Counted from the stretch's first letter, positions 1 to 7,808 are shown. The stretch is 32,023 nucleotides of DNA from Bradyrhizobium uaiense (GCF_010811875.1 NZ_VKHP01000092.1:1-32023), one strand, 5' to 3'. Numbers and translations are program-made. Notes: generated by a model not told the origin, from the sequence alone.

Positions 1-45
1 AATATACTTCGACGTATCCATCCCAATGCGGATAATCTCTCTCAC
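1..45 (-). CDS. IS110-family transposase, N-terminal fragment cut by the window edge
   Basis: Reading the minus strand from a GTG at 45, fifteen open codons give VREIIRIGMDTSKYI before the window ends. The stretch IGMDTSK matches the start of IS110-type transposases, where this Asp is the first acidic residue of the DEDD (RuvC-like) catalytic site. A GGGAG ribosome-binding site lies about six bases before the GTG. Only the start is visible, so I cannot say whether the full gene is intact. The family call rests on this short motif and on recollection of IS110 N-termini. Confidence 0.6.
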   Translation of the reverse strand, partial: MREIIRIGMDTSKYI

Positions 46-187
46 GGACGGCTCCCTTGTCTGAGATTTGCAACAACCTCATTCTGGCACACTGATGCCG
101 TAGGGGGCCGTCCACCCCATCAACCACGACTATTGGCGGGGAGCGAAAGCCGTCGGGCAGCGGAACTTGAATTGAGAAAGCACGGCG
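46..187. mobile_element. Probable non-coding end of the IS110-type element
   Basis: This stretch lies upstream of the transposase start and contains no gene. It includes a G/C-rich block around 108-128 (GGGGGCCGTCCACCCCATCA) that I associate with sequence preceding IS110-type transposases in Bradyrhizobium. IS110 elements usually lack obvious terminal inverted repeats, so the true boundary cannot be placed by eye; it is somewhere before the repeat that begins near 190. Confidence 0.35.
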
Positions 188-189
188 TA

Positions 190-217
190 TGGGTCCCGGC
201 CTTCGCCGGGACGACGC
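190..217. repeat. Short palindromic intergenic repeat (GTCCCGGC type)
   Basis: The hairpin GTCCCGGC-cttc-GCCGGGAC sits just downstream of the osmC-like gene. In inverted orientation nearly the same sequence recurs at 31881-31908, at the other end of the window. It may also serve as a transcription-terminating hairpin for the minus-strand cluster, although no T-tract follows it. Confidence 0.6.
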
Positions 218-229
218 CGATGAAAGCCG

Positions 230-739
230 CTATACCCGCTGCATCGACACCGACACCTTCGGGCCGTTCTTGATGGTCTGATAGACCACGCAATAACGTT
301 CGGTGAGTTTCAGCAACAGATCGAGCTTGTCCTGCGGCGCATCGGTCCCGACGTCGAAGCGCAGGCGGATCTCGCGGAAGCCGACCGGGGCCTCCTTGTC
401 GACGCCGAGCGTGCCGCGGAAATCGAGATCGCCCTCAGCGAAGACATTCCCGACCTTCAGCGGCACCTCGACGGCAGTCGCGACCGACTTCAGCGTGACG
501 CCGGCGCAGGCGACCAGCGCTTCCAGCAGCATGTCGCCGGAGCAGAGCTCGAGCCCGGAGCCGCCGGTGGCGGGATGCAGCCCGGCGACCGCGAGCGCGC
601 GGCCGGTTTCGACCTTGCAGGACAGGCTTTCGTTGTCGATCGTGCCCTTGGCCTTCAGCGTGATCGCGGCGGCCTGGGGGTCGGTCTTGTAGCGCTCCTT
701 GATCGGAGCCTGCATTGCGCGGAGTTCGGCGGAGTCCAT
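230..739 (-). CDS. OsmC/Ohr-family protein
   Basis: The product is 169 residues. OsmC/Ohr proteins are small dimeric thiol peroxidases whose two conserved cysteines detoxify organic hydroperoxides. Both positions are visible here: Cys78 in LVACAGV, at the start of the central helix, and Cys150 in ERYCVVYQT. Two further cysteines (41 and 66) are present. The start at 739 is chosen because GGGAGC lies just upstream and the family homology begins there; a longer reading to 841 would run back into the leader. The gene lies 55 bases downstream of an ABC ATPase on the same strand and is probably co-transcribed with the importer, which suggests a role linked to sulfur metabolism. Family assignment is firm; the actual substrate is unknown. 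Confidence 0.9.
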   Translation of the reverse strand: MDSAELRAMQAPIKERYKTDPQAAAITLKAKGTIDNESLSCKVETGRALAVAGLHPATGGSGLELCSGDMLLEALVACAGVTLKSVATAVEVPLKVGNVFAEGDLDFRGTLGVDKEAPVGFREIRLRFDVGTDAPQDKLDLLLKLTERYCVVYQTIKNGPKVSVSMQRV

Positions 740-794
740 GGTCTGCTCCCGGCTGTTCTTCTTTATGCCGATGTAAGGCCTTACGGCGCAGATG

Positions 795-1580
795 TCACCA
801 CCACATCGCCTCGCCGGCGCTGGATTTGTCCGTGACGTCACGCACCGACCGGTCCAGCGAGCGGTCGAGCGCGGTCAGCACGCGGCGCTTGAAGGTGTCG
901 AACAGCTCCGATTTGCGGTCGCGGGGCCGCGCCAGATTGATGGTGATCTGCTCGAACAGCCGGCCCGGCCGCGGCCGCATCACCAGCACGCGGTCGGCCA
1001 GCACCACGGCCTCGTCGACATCATGGGTGACCAGGATCAGGGTCGGCCGCGTATCGGCCCAGAGGTCGAGCAGATGGTCCTGCAAATCGCGCCGCGTGAA
1101 GGCATCGAGCGCCGAGAACGGCTCGTCGAGCAGCAGCACTTCGGGCTGCGGCACCAAAGCGCGGGCAATCGCGACCCGCTGCGCCTGCCCGCCGGAGAGC
1201 TCACGCGGCCAGGCCGCGGCCTTGTCGGAGAGACCGACGCGGGCCAGCGCCGCGGCGATGCGTTCACGCCTCGCATCGGCCGGGAGATCGGCGAGACCGA
1301 AGCCGATATTGTCGGCGACGCTGAGCCAGGGCAGCAGCCGCGGTTCCTGGAAGATGATGCCGATCTCGGCGTGCGGCGACGTAATCACCGCATTGTCGAG
1401 CGTCACACTGCCTGTGGTCGCGCGATCGAGGCCGGCGATGGCGCGCAACAGCGTGGACTTGCCGCAACCGGAACCGCCGATGATGGCGATGATCTCGCCG
1501 GGCGCAATCTCCGCCGAGAAGCGCTCCAGCGCGTGGACACCGTTAGGATAAGTCTTGCCGACGTCTTTCAGCGCGAGCAT
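795..1580 (-). CDS. ABC importer ATPase, sulfonate/taurine/nitrate type (SsuB/TauB-like)
   Basis: This 261-residue nucleotide-binding subunit would energise uptake by the permease encoded just upstream. Walker A is GGSGCGKST (residues 35-43), followed by a Q-loop in FQEPRLLPW, the signature LSGGQ, Walker B LLLLDEPF with D-loop SALD, and the switch histidine in VTHDVDEA. The ATG at 1580 shares one base with the permease stop (TGATG), so translation is probably coupled. The Q-loop context EPRLLPW and the gene order resemble SsuB/TauB/NrtD importers. The C-terminal tail of about 40 residues after the ABC core is unremarkable. The transported compound cannot be read from the ATPase. Confidence 0.93.
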   Translation of the reverse strand: MLALKDVGKTYPNGVHALERFSAEIAPGEIIAIIGGSGCGKSTLLRAIAGLDRATTGSVTLDNAVITSPHAEIGIIFQEPRLLPWLSVADNIGFGLADLPADARRERIAAALARVGLSDKAAAWPRELSGGQAQRVAIARALVPQPEVLLLDEPFSALDAFTRRDLQDHLLDLWADTRPTLILVTHDVDEAVVLADRVLVMRPRPGRLFEQITINLARPRDRKSELFDTFKRRVLTALDRSLDRSVRDVTDKSSAGEAMWW

Positions 1581-2422
1581 CAGGCCCCTCCCCGCGCGCC
1601 GAACGCATCCTGCCAGCGCAGCAGCGGCGCGGCGGCGACCTCGATCAGCCAGTCGGTCAGCTTGCCGAGGATCGCGAAGATCACGATCGCGGCGAGGATT
1701 TGCGCCGGCTTGCCGAGTTGCTGGCCGTCGAGCAGGAGATAGCCGAGGCCTTCGGAGGCGCCGATCAATTCGGCCGCGACCACGAACATCCACCCCAAAC
1801 CAAGCCCGACCCGCAGCGCCACCACATAGGCCGGCAGCACCGCCGGCAACAGGATGCGGCGGATCATGGCCGGTCCGGAGAGGCGGAACACGCGCCCGAC
1901 CTCGACGATCTTGCGATCGACCGACAGGATCGCGCCCGTCACGCCCAGATAAATCGGAAAGAACACGCCAACCGCGATCAGCGCGACCTTCGAGGTCTCG
2001 AAGATGCCGAGCCAGAGCACGAACAGCGGCACCCAGGCGAGCGAGGGAATCGCGCGCAGCGCCTGCACCGTCGGATCAAGCAGGCGCTTGGCGAAATCCC
2101 AATAGCCGGAGATCGCGCCCATGATTGTGCCGGCGATGACGCCGAGCGCAAAGCCGGCACCGACCCGCCACAGCGTCGCCAGGATATGGCGCGACAGCTC
2201 GCCGCTTTTGGCGAGCGCCACGATGGTCTCGAACACTCTTGACGGCGGCGGCACCAGGCGACCGTTGGAATAGCCGAGATAGACGACGAGCTCCCAGCCG
2301 AGCGCCAGCACGACCGGCACCACGAGCCCGAGCGCCGGCCGCACGACACGCGACCACCGCGCCGACGCCGCACGCGACGCGGCCGTCTGTTCCAGCGCGG
2401 GCAAGTCAACGGTCATGGCCAT
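1580..2422 (-). CDS. ABC importer permease, sulfonate/taurine/nitrate type (SsuC/TauC-like)
   Basis: This 280-residue inner-membrane protein belongs to the BPD-transporter permease family. Hydrophobic segments begin at about residue 28 (LGLVVPVVLALGWELVVYLG), and several more follow, including GAGFALGVIAGTIMGAI. The coupling (EAA) loop is recognisable around ALRAIPSLAWVPLFVLWLG, which contacts the ATPase. The first ATG is at 2422, with another in frame at 2416; neither has a strong ribosome-binding site. A 202-base gap containing a large palindromic repeat separates it from the upstream binding-protein gene, while its stop overlaps the ATPase start. It forms the membrane channel of the importer; the substrate class is inferred from the binding protein. 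Confidence 0.93.
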   Translation of the reverse strand: MAMTVDLPALEQTAASRAASARWSRVVRPALGLVVPVVLALGWELVVYLGYSNGRLVPPPSRVFETIVALAKSGELSRHILATLWRVGAGFALGVIAGTIMGAISGYWDFAKRLLDPTVQALRAIPSLAWVPLFVLWLGIFETSKVALIAVGVFFPIYLGVTGAILSVDRKIVEVGRVFRLSGPAMIRRILLPAVLPAYVVALRVGLGLGWMFVVAAELIGASEGLGYLLLDGQQLGKPAQILAAIVIFAILGKLTDWLIEVAAAPLLRWQDAFGARGGA

Positions 2423-2483
2423 AGCAAGAACTATTCTTCGAGGCGGATTGCAAGGTGGGGGTGAAGTGGACCGCGGCCCTCTT

Positions 2484-2612
2484 CCCTTCTCCCCCTGTGG
2501 GAGAAGGTGGCGCGGACGCAGTCCGCGACGGATGAGGGGTCTCTATCCGCGGAGACAACCCCTCACCCGGCTTCGCTTCGCGAAGCCACCCTCTCCCACA
2601 GGGGGAGAGGGT
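2484..2612. repeat. Large palindromic intergenic element (type A) inside the importer cluster
   Basis: The left arm, beginning CCCTTCTCCCCCTGTGGGAG, pairs with a right arm ending CTCCCACAGGGGGAGAGGG. A second internal pairing of GATGAGGGG with CCCCTCACC, a small hairpin around CTCTATCCGCGGAG and another at CTTCGCTTCGCGAAG lie between. The same architecture with related sequence recurs at 9161-9306. It lies between the binding-protein and permease genes and could form a long stem in the mRNA. Confidence 0.85.
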
Positions 2613-2624
2613 GCAGCGACGGAG

Positions 2625-3599
2625 CTAATTCGTCGGCAGCGGGACCTGGTCGTCGATCAGCGAATCCAGCGCGGCCTTCACGTCGGTCTTGCCATCGATC
2701 ACGCCGGCCTGCTGCAACGCGAGGCCGGCGGCGAGGATCGATTCCCGCTGGGGGCTACCGATCCGGCTGTGGGTCAGCTCGGTGCGCTCCTTGAGCTGCT
2801 TGTCGACCACGGCGTCCGGCAACTTGGTGACCGCGATGAAGGTCTTCTTCAGCTCGTCATAGTTCGCCAGCGAATATTTCCGCGCTTCCTCATAGGTTGC
2901 GAGCACGCGGCGAACGATATCCGGGTGAGCCTTCAGGAACTCCTCACGCACATTGAGGATGCCCCAGGTGTTGGCATCGGCCTTGCGGTAGAACAGCTTG
3001 GCCCCGTCCTCGACTTCCGCCTGCGCCATCATCGGGTCGAGGCCGGCCCAGGCATCGACATCGCCGCGGATCAGCGCGGTCTTGCCGTCGGCATGCTGCA
3101 ACAGCACCGGCGTGATGTCCTTCTCGGTCAGACCGGCGCCCAGCAGCGCACGGACCAGGAAGATGTGCGGGTCGGTGCCGCGCGTCACCGCGACGCGCTT
3201 GCCCTTGAGATCGGCGACGGATGCGATCTTGGAATCCTTTGATGTGACCAGCGCGGTCCATTCGGGGCGCGAATAGACATAGATCGACTTGATCGGATTG
3301 CCGTTGATCCGGGCGACCAAGGCGGCCGAGCCCGCGGTCGAGCCGAGATCGATCGAACCGGCATTGAGGAACTCGAGCGCCTTGTTGGAGCCGGCCGATT
3401 GCACCCAGACGATGCTGATGCCGTCCTTGGCGAATTCCTTCTCCAGCAGGCCCTTCTGCTTCAGGACCATCGACACCGGATTGTAGGTCGCCCAGTCGAT
3501 CCGGATCTCCTTCAGCGCGTCGGCGGCGAGCGCCGCACCGGGCAACAATGTCGAGACCGCGAGCAGCGCAGCGAAGGCGCGCCGGGAAAATTTCTGCAT
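2625..3599 (-). CDS. ABC importer periplasmic binding protein, aliphatic sulfonate/nitrate/taurine type (SsuA-like)
   Basis: This 324-residue secreted protein captures substrate for the permease and ATPase downstream. The N-terminus is a signal peptide, with SRRAF at residues 5-9, a hydrophobic stretch and likely cleavage after ALA near residue 25. The SRRxF pattern resembles a twin-arginine signal, so Tat export is possible. The mature part has features of the SsuA/NrtA fold: LEFLNAGSIDLGSTAG, then VADLKGKRVAVTRGTDPHIF, then DAWAGLDPMMA. GAGGAG lies eight bases before the ATG at 3599. It is probably the first gene of the importer cluster. Sulfonate is the most likely ligand class by overall resemblance, but nitrate, taurine or another small organic acid cannot be excluded. 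Confidence 0.92.
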   Translation of the reverse strand: MQKFSRRAFAALLAVSTLLPGAALAADALKEIRIDWATYNPVSMVLKQKGLLEKEFAKDGISIVWVQSAGSNKALEFLNAGSIDLGSTAGSAALVARINGNPIKSIYVYSRPEWTALVTSKDSKIASVADLKGKRVAVTRGTDPHIFLVRALLGAGLTEKDITPVLLQHADGKTALIRGDVDAWAGLDPMMAQAEVEDGAKLFYRKADANTWGILNVREEFLKAHPDIVRRVLATYEEARKYSLANYDELKKTFIAVTKLPDAVVDKQLKERTELTHSRIGSPQRESILAAGLALQQAGVIDGKTDVKAALDSLIDDQVPLPTN

Positions 3600-3734
3600 T
3601 CGTCGATCTCCTCGATCAGATTAAGAAACAATCTTTTATTTCAATGAGTTATCCTTGCGGTCAACGAGAAAATCTCTACCCTTTACGAGATGGCGCGAGA
3701 ACGATCTTGCTCGAAGCGCCGCCACGAGAGCATG

Positions 3735-3776
3735 GAGCTGCTGTCATTATACTTTGGTCCGTGACAGCAACAGCTC
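3735..3776 (+). promoter_or_regulatory. Inverted repeat with a TATACT box in its loop, upstream of glnD
   Basis: GAGCTGCTGTCA at 3735-3746 pairs with TGACAG-caa-CAGCTC at 3762-3776, giving twelve base pairs with a three-base bulge. The loop carries TATACT at 3748-3753, which resembles a -10 box, though I see no good -35 partner. The element ends 21 bases before the glnD ATG. It could be an operator or a leader stem; the function is inferred. Confidence 0.4.
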
Positions 3777-3797
3777 CGTCCGATATCGGATGAATGT

Positions 3798-6590
3798 ATG
3801 GATAGCGTCGTAGCCGAGGTCCGCCCTGAAGCGGACGATCGTTTCGAGACCGAGCGGATCACCGCGGCGGTCAATGCACTCGCTGAACAGCATGCCGGCC
3901 GCGAGGACCAGTTCCGCGCTGCAATGGCGCAACTGCTCAAGGCCGAGCTGATCGCGGCGCGCGCCACGGCGCAGGCGCTGCTGCTGAAGGACCGCCACGG
4001 CCGCCGCTGCGCCGAACGGCTCTGCTTCGTGCAGGACGAGATCATCCGCATCCTCTATGCGGCGGCGACCCGGCATCTCTATCACTCGCCGATCCCCTCG
4101 GGCGCCGAACGCATGGCCGTGGTCGCGACCGGCGGCTATGGCCGCGGGCTGATGGCGCCGGAATCCGACATCGACCTGTTGTTCATCCTGCCCTACAAGC
4201 AGACCGCCTGGGGCGAGCAGGTCGCCGAAGCTATTCTCTATTGCCTATGGGACATGGGGCTGAAGGTCGGCCACGCCACCCGCTCGGTCGATGAATCGAT
4301 CCGCCAGGCGCGCGGCGACATGACGATCCGCACCGCAATCCTGGAGACGCGCTTCCTGACCGGCGACCAGCCGCTCTATGACGAGCTGGTCGAGCGCTTC
4401 GACAAGGAAGTTGTGCAGGGCACCGCGTCGGAATTCGTCACCGCAAAACTCGCCGAGCGCGAGGAGCGGCATCGCCGCGCCGGCCAGTCGCGCTATCTGG
4501 TCGAGCCCAACGTCAAGGACGGCAAGGGCGGCCTGCGCGACCTGCACACGCTGTTCTGGATCGCCAAGTACGTCTACCGCGTGCGCGAGACCGACGAGCT
4601 GCTCGAGCGCGGCGTGTTCGACGCGCAGGAGTACCGCACCTTCCGCCGCTGCGCCGACTTCCTGTGGTCGGTGCGCTGCAACCTGCACTTCTTCGCCGGG
4701 CGCGCCGAGGAGCGGTTGTCGTTCGACATGCAGCGCGAGATCGCGGTTCGACTCGGCTATACCTCGCATCCCGGCATGCAGGATGTCGAGCGCTTCATGA
4801 AGCACTACTTCCTGATCGCGAAGGACGTCGGCGATCTCACCGCGATCCTGTGCGCCAAGCTCGAGGAAGAGCACAACAAGCCGGCGCCGGTGCTGAGCCG
4901 GATGGTAGCGCGGCTGCGGCCCGGCGCCAAGCGACGGCGGGTTAACGGCAGCGACGACTTCATCGTCGACAACAACCGCATCAACCTCGCCGCGCCCGAC
5001 GTGTTCAAGCACGATCCGGTCAACCTGATCCGGATCTTCCGCCTCGCGCAGCAGAACAACCTCGCCTTCCATCCCGACGCGATGCGCACGGTGACGCGCT
5101 CGCTGAAGCTGATCAACACCCAGCTGCGCGAGAACGACGAAGCCAACCGGCTGTTCATGGAGATCCTGACCTCCAACGACGCCGAGACGGTGCTGCGTCG
5201 GATGAACGAGACCGGCGTGCTCGGCCATTTCATCCGCGCCTTCGGCAAGATCGTGTCGATGATGCAGTTCAACATGTACCACCATTACACGGTGGACGAA
5301 CATCTGCTGCGCTGCATCGGCTATTTGCAGGACATCGAGCGCGGCGGCAACGAGGAGTTCACGGTCGCCAGCGACCTGTTCCGCAAGATCCGCCCCGAGC
5401 ACCGCCCGGTGATCTATATCGCGACACTGCTGCACGACATCGCCAAGGGCAGGCCGGAGGATCACTCGATCGCCGGTGCCAAGGTGGCGCGGCGGCTATG
5501 CCCGCGGCTCGGCTTCTCCGCGGCCGACACCGAACTGGTGGCCTGGCTGATCGAGGAGCACCTGACGATGTCGACGGTGGCGCAATCGCGCGATTTGTCG
5601 GACCGCAAGACCATCGAGAATTTCGCTGCCGTGGTGCAGTCGGTCGAGCAGATGAAGCTGCTGACGATCCTGACCACCGCCGACATCCGCGGCGTCGGCC
5701 CCGGCGTGTGGAACGGCTGGAAGGCGCAGCTGTTGCGCACGCTGTATTACGAGACCGAGCCGGTGCTGACCGGCGGCTTCTCGGAAGTCAACCGCGCCCA
5801 GCGCATCGCGGTGGCGCAGGCCGAATTCCGCCGCGCCTTCACCGAATGGCCGGAGGCCGAGCTCAACGCCTATATTGGCCGGCACTATCCGGCCTACTGG
5901 CTCAAGGTCGAGCTGCAGCGCAAGATCCGCCAGGCGCGCTTCATCCGCGCCAGCGAGCAGGCCGACCACAAGCTGGCGATCAACGTCGGCTTCGACGAGA
6001 TCCGCGCCGTCACCGAGCTCACGATCCTGGCGACCGACCATCCCTGGCTGTTGTCGATCATCGCGGGCGCCTGCGCGTCTGCCGGCGCCAACATCGTCGA
6101 CGCACAGATCTACACCACGACCGACGGCCGCGCGCTCGACACCATCTCGATCTCGCGCGAATACGATCGCGACGATGACGAGGGCCGCCGGGCGACGCGG
6201 ATCGGCGAGATGATCGAGCAGGTGCTGGAAGGCAAACTGCGGCTGCCCGAGGCGGTGGCGAAGCGCGCGGTGCGCAGCAAGGCGCGGCCGTTCATCGTCG
6301 AGCCCGAGGTGACCATCAACAACCAGTGGTCCGACCGCTATACAGTGATCGAGGTCTCAGGCCTCGACCGGCCCGGCCTGCTCTATCAGCTCACCACCGC
6401 GATCTCGAAGCTCAACCTGAACATCGCCTCCGCCCATGTCGCGACCTTCGGCGAACGCGCCCGCGACGTGTTCTATGTCACCGACCTGCTCGGCGCCCAG
6501 ATCACCGCCCCGACCCGGCAGGCCGCGATCAAGAGCGCGCTGCTGCATCTCTTGTCGAGCGAAGACCAGGTGGCGAAGCCGGCGGCGTAG
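3798..6590 (+). CDS. glnD: Bifunctional PII uridylyltransferase / uridylyl-removing enzyme
   Basis: GlnD senses glutamine and adds or removes UMP on PII proteins (GlnB/GlnK), setting glutamine synthetase activity and nitrogen gene expression. It is cytoplasmic, and at 930 residues has the normal length. In order I see the nucleotidyltransferase motif GGYGRGLMAPESDIDLLF (from residue 112, metal-binding Asp124 and Asp126), the linker region with NVKDGKGGLRDLHTL, the HD domain with HDIAKGRPEDHS (His546-Asp547) that removes UMP, and two ACT domains starting near residues 740 and 847 (DHPWLLSIIAG; DRPGLLYQLTTAI) that bind glutamine. The ATG at 3798 has only a weak ribosome-binding site. It is transcribed away from the importer cluster and looks monocistronic. 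Confidence 0.98.
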   Translation: MDSVVAEVRPEADDRFETERITAAVNALAEQHAGREDQFRAAMAQLLKAELIAARATAQALLLKDRHGRRCAERLCFVQDEIIRILYAAATRHLYHSPIPSGAERMAVVATGGYGRGLMAPESDIDLLFILPYKQTAWGEQVAEAILYCLWDMGLKVGHATRSVDESIRQARGDMTIRTAILETRFLTGDQPLYDELVERFDKEVVQGTASEFVTAKLAEREERHRRAGQSRYLVEPNVKDGKGGLRDLHTLFWIAKYVYRVRETDELLERGVFDAQEYRTFRRCADFLWSVRCNLHFFAGRAEERLSFDMQREIAVRLGYTSHPGMQDVERFMKHYFLIAKDVGDLTAILCAKLEEEHNKPAPVLSRMVARLRPGAKRRRVNGSDDFIVDNNRINLAAPDVFKHDPVNLIRIFRLAQQNNLAFHPDAMRTVTRSLKLINTQLRENDEANRLFMEILTSNDAETVLRRMNETGVLGHFIRAFGKIVSMMQFNMYHHYTVDEHLLRCIGYLQDIERGGNEEFTVASDLFRKIRPEHRPVIYIATLLHDIAKGRPEDHSIAGAKVARRLCPRLGFSAADTELVAWLIEEHLTMSTVAQSRDLSDRKTIENFAAVVQSVEQMKLLTILTTADIRGVGPGVWNGWKAQLLRTLYYETEPVLTGGFSEVNRAQRIAVAQAEFRRAFTEWPEAELNAYIGRHYPAYWLKVELQRKIRQARFIRASEQADHKLAINVGFDEIRAVTELTILATDHPWLLSIIAGACASAGANIVDAQIYTTTDGRALDTISISREYDRDDDEGRRATRIGEMIEQVLEGKLRLPEAVAKRAVRSKARPFIVEPEVTINNQWSDRYTVIEVSGLDRPGLLYQLTTAISKLNLNIASAHVATFGERARDVFYVTDLLGAQITAPTRQAAIKSALLHLLSSEDQVAKPAA

Positions 6591-6603
6591 GGACTTTTCC
6601 AGT

Positions 6604-6706
6604 CGTCATTCCGGGGCTCGCGAAGCGCGAGCCCGGAATCCATCGGGCCACAGCTATCATGGTGAAATGGATTCCGGGCTCGCGCTAAGCACGCCCCGGA
6701 ATGACG
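6604..6706. repeat. Palindromic intergenic repeat (CGTCATTCCGGGG type)
   Basis: CGTCATTCCGGGG at 6604 is mirrored by CCCCGGAATGACG ending at 6706. Nested inside are GGCTCGCG-aag-CGCGAGCC and the pair GGAATCCAT / ATGGATTCC. It lies between the convergent glnD and methyltransferase genes and may also end transcription from both. I recognise this type from Bradyrhizobium intergenic regions; no coding capacity is seen. Confidence 0.85.
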
Positions 6707-6717
6707 GCGGAAGCTGC

Positions 6718-7245
6718 TCAGCGAACCTCCACGCCCTCGTGCCTGAGCAACCAGCGCTTGCGCTCCAGTCCGCCGCCATACTTCACCAGCGAGCCGTTGG
6801 CACCGATCAGGCGATGACAGGGCACGACGACGCTGATCGGGTTGGATCCGTTGGCATGACCGACCGCACGCATCGCCTTCGGTACTTTCAGCTTCGCTGC
6901 CAACGCGCCGTAGCTCATGGTGGTGCCGGGCGGAATTTTCGGCAGCGCATGCCAGACCTTCTGCTGGAACGGCGTGCCGGCCACGCGCCATTCGACGTCC
7001 GTCAGCCGATCGAGATCGCCCTTGAAATAATCGGCGAGTGCCTTGCGCATCGCAGCCGGCGCGCTTCCGTCCCGCAGCGTCACGGCACCATAGTGCAGCC
7101 GGAGCAGGTCGAGCATGCGCCCTTCATAATCATCCCAGTCGAGTGCGCGCAGCACGCCGTCATCATCGGTCACCAATAGCGCCGCGCCGATCGGCGTCGT
7201 GAGGCGGTCGAGATTGAAGGTCTGTGCGGTCTTGCGGTCGGCCAT
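6718..7245 (-). CDS. ogt: Methylated-DNA--[protein]-cysteine S-methyltransferase
   Basis: This 175-residue suicide repair enzyme transfers the alkyl group from O6-methylguanine (and O4-methylthymine) to its own cysteine. The active-site motif is VVVPCHRLIGANGSL with Cys143; before it come the helix-turn-helix segment MSYGALAAKLKVPKAMRAVG and the Asn of GHANGSNP, and after it GGLERKRWLLRHEG. The N-terminal domain is short, with no Ada-type regulatory zinc domain, so this is the Ogt/AGT form rather than Ada. I chose ATG 7245; a start ten codons earlier (7275) is open but less likely because homology begins after it. It converges on glnD, with a palindromic repeat between. Confidence 0.95.
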   Translation of the reverse strand: MADRKTAQTFNLDRLTTPIGAALLVTDDDGVLRALDWDDYEGRMLDLLRLHYGAVTLRDGSAPAAMRKALADYFKGDLDRLTDVEWRVAGTPFQQKVWHALPKIPPGTTMSYGALAAKLKVPKAMRAVGHANGSNPISVVVPCHRLIGANGSLVKYGGGLERKRWLLRHEGVEVR

Positions 7246-7298
7246 TGTCGTCGCTCTGAATCGCTCGGCATACAATTCACCGCCCGCATGCTAGCGTC

Positions 7299-7413
7299 CA
7301 CCCGAATTCCGGGTGGAGCGTTTTCGAGCGAAGTGGACACCGGTCCGCGTGAAGAAAACGCGTCAAGACAAGAACGTTGAGCTTCGGTTCTGATTGAATC
7401 AGAACCGAAGCTC
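7299..7413. repeat. Composite three-hairpin intergenic element (type E)
   Basis: Three successive palindromes occur: CACCCG-aattc-CGGGTG (7299-7315), GCGTTTTC (7318-7325) paired with GAAAACGC (7354-7361), and a near-perfect hairpin of 17-base arms around a single G at 7379-7413 (left arm GAGCTTCGGTTCTGATT). I recall the combined arrangement as a recurrent Bradyrhizobium intergenic element. It ends immediately before the ribosome-binding site of the DUF1304 gene, so the last hairpin would lie in that gene's leader. Confidence 0.8.
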
Positions 7414-7428
7414 TTGGGGGGACCGAAC

Positions 7429-7791
7429 ATGCTTTGGCTAGCCAATTTTCTGGTCGCGGTCGTGGCCGCGCTGCACGTCTATTTCCTTGTGCTCGAGATG
7501 TTCCTGTGGACCAAGCCGCTCGGGCTGAAGACCTTTCGCAACTCGATCGAGAAGGCGACCGACTCGGCCGTGCTCGCCGCCAATCAGGGGCTGTACAACG
7601 GCTTCCTCGCCGCCGGACTGATCTGGGGCCTCGTGCACGGAAATCCAGCCTTCGCGTTCCAGATCAAGACATTCTTCCTGCTGTGTGTGATCGTCGCCGG
7701 CGCCTATGGCGCCGCCACGGTCAGCCGCCGCATCCTTTATGTGCAGGCGGCACCCGCTGCGCTCGCACTGATCCTGCTCTGGCTGGCCTGA
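7429..7791 (+). CDS. DUF1304 small membrane protein
   Basis: A 120-residue integral membrane protein with four hydrophobic segments: residues 3-25 (WLANFLVAVVAALHVYFLVL), about 58-73 (GFLAAGLIWGLV), about 84-100 (FFLLCVIVAGAYGAA) and the last 13 residues (APAALALILLWLA). The loop KPLGLKTF followed by AANQGLYNGFLAAGL is characteristic of DUF1304. The ATG at 7429 is supported by a G-rich ribosome-binding site (GGGGGG at about 7416-7421). The biochemical role of the family is unknown to me. It sits alone between a repeat and the binding-protein genes and may have its own promoter. Confidence 0.9.
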   Translation: MLWLANFLVAVVAALHVYFLVLEMFLWTKPLGLKTFRNSIEKATDSAVLAANQGLYNGFLAAGLIWGLVHGNPAFAFQIKTFFLLCVIVAGAYGAATVSRRILYVQAAPAALALILLWLA

Positions 7792-7808
7792 CGCGACATC
7801 GCGCGCAA

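Noticed and set aside
230..841. Longer OsmC-like protein starting at 841
   Set aside because: The first 34 codons run over the ATPase/osmC gap and into the ATPase 3' end, and a good ribosome-binding site precedes the ATG at 739.
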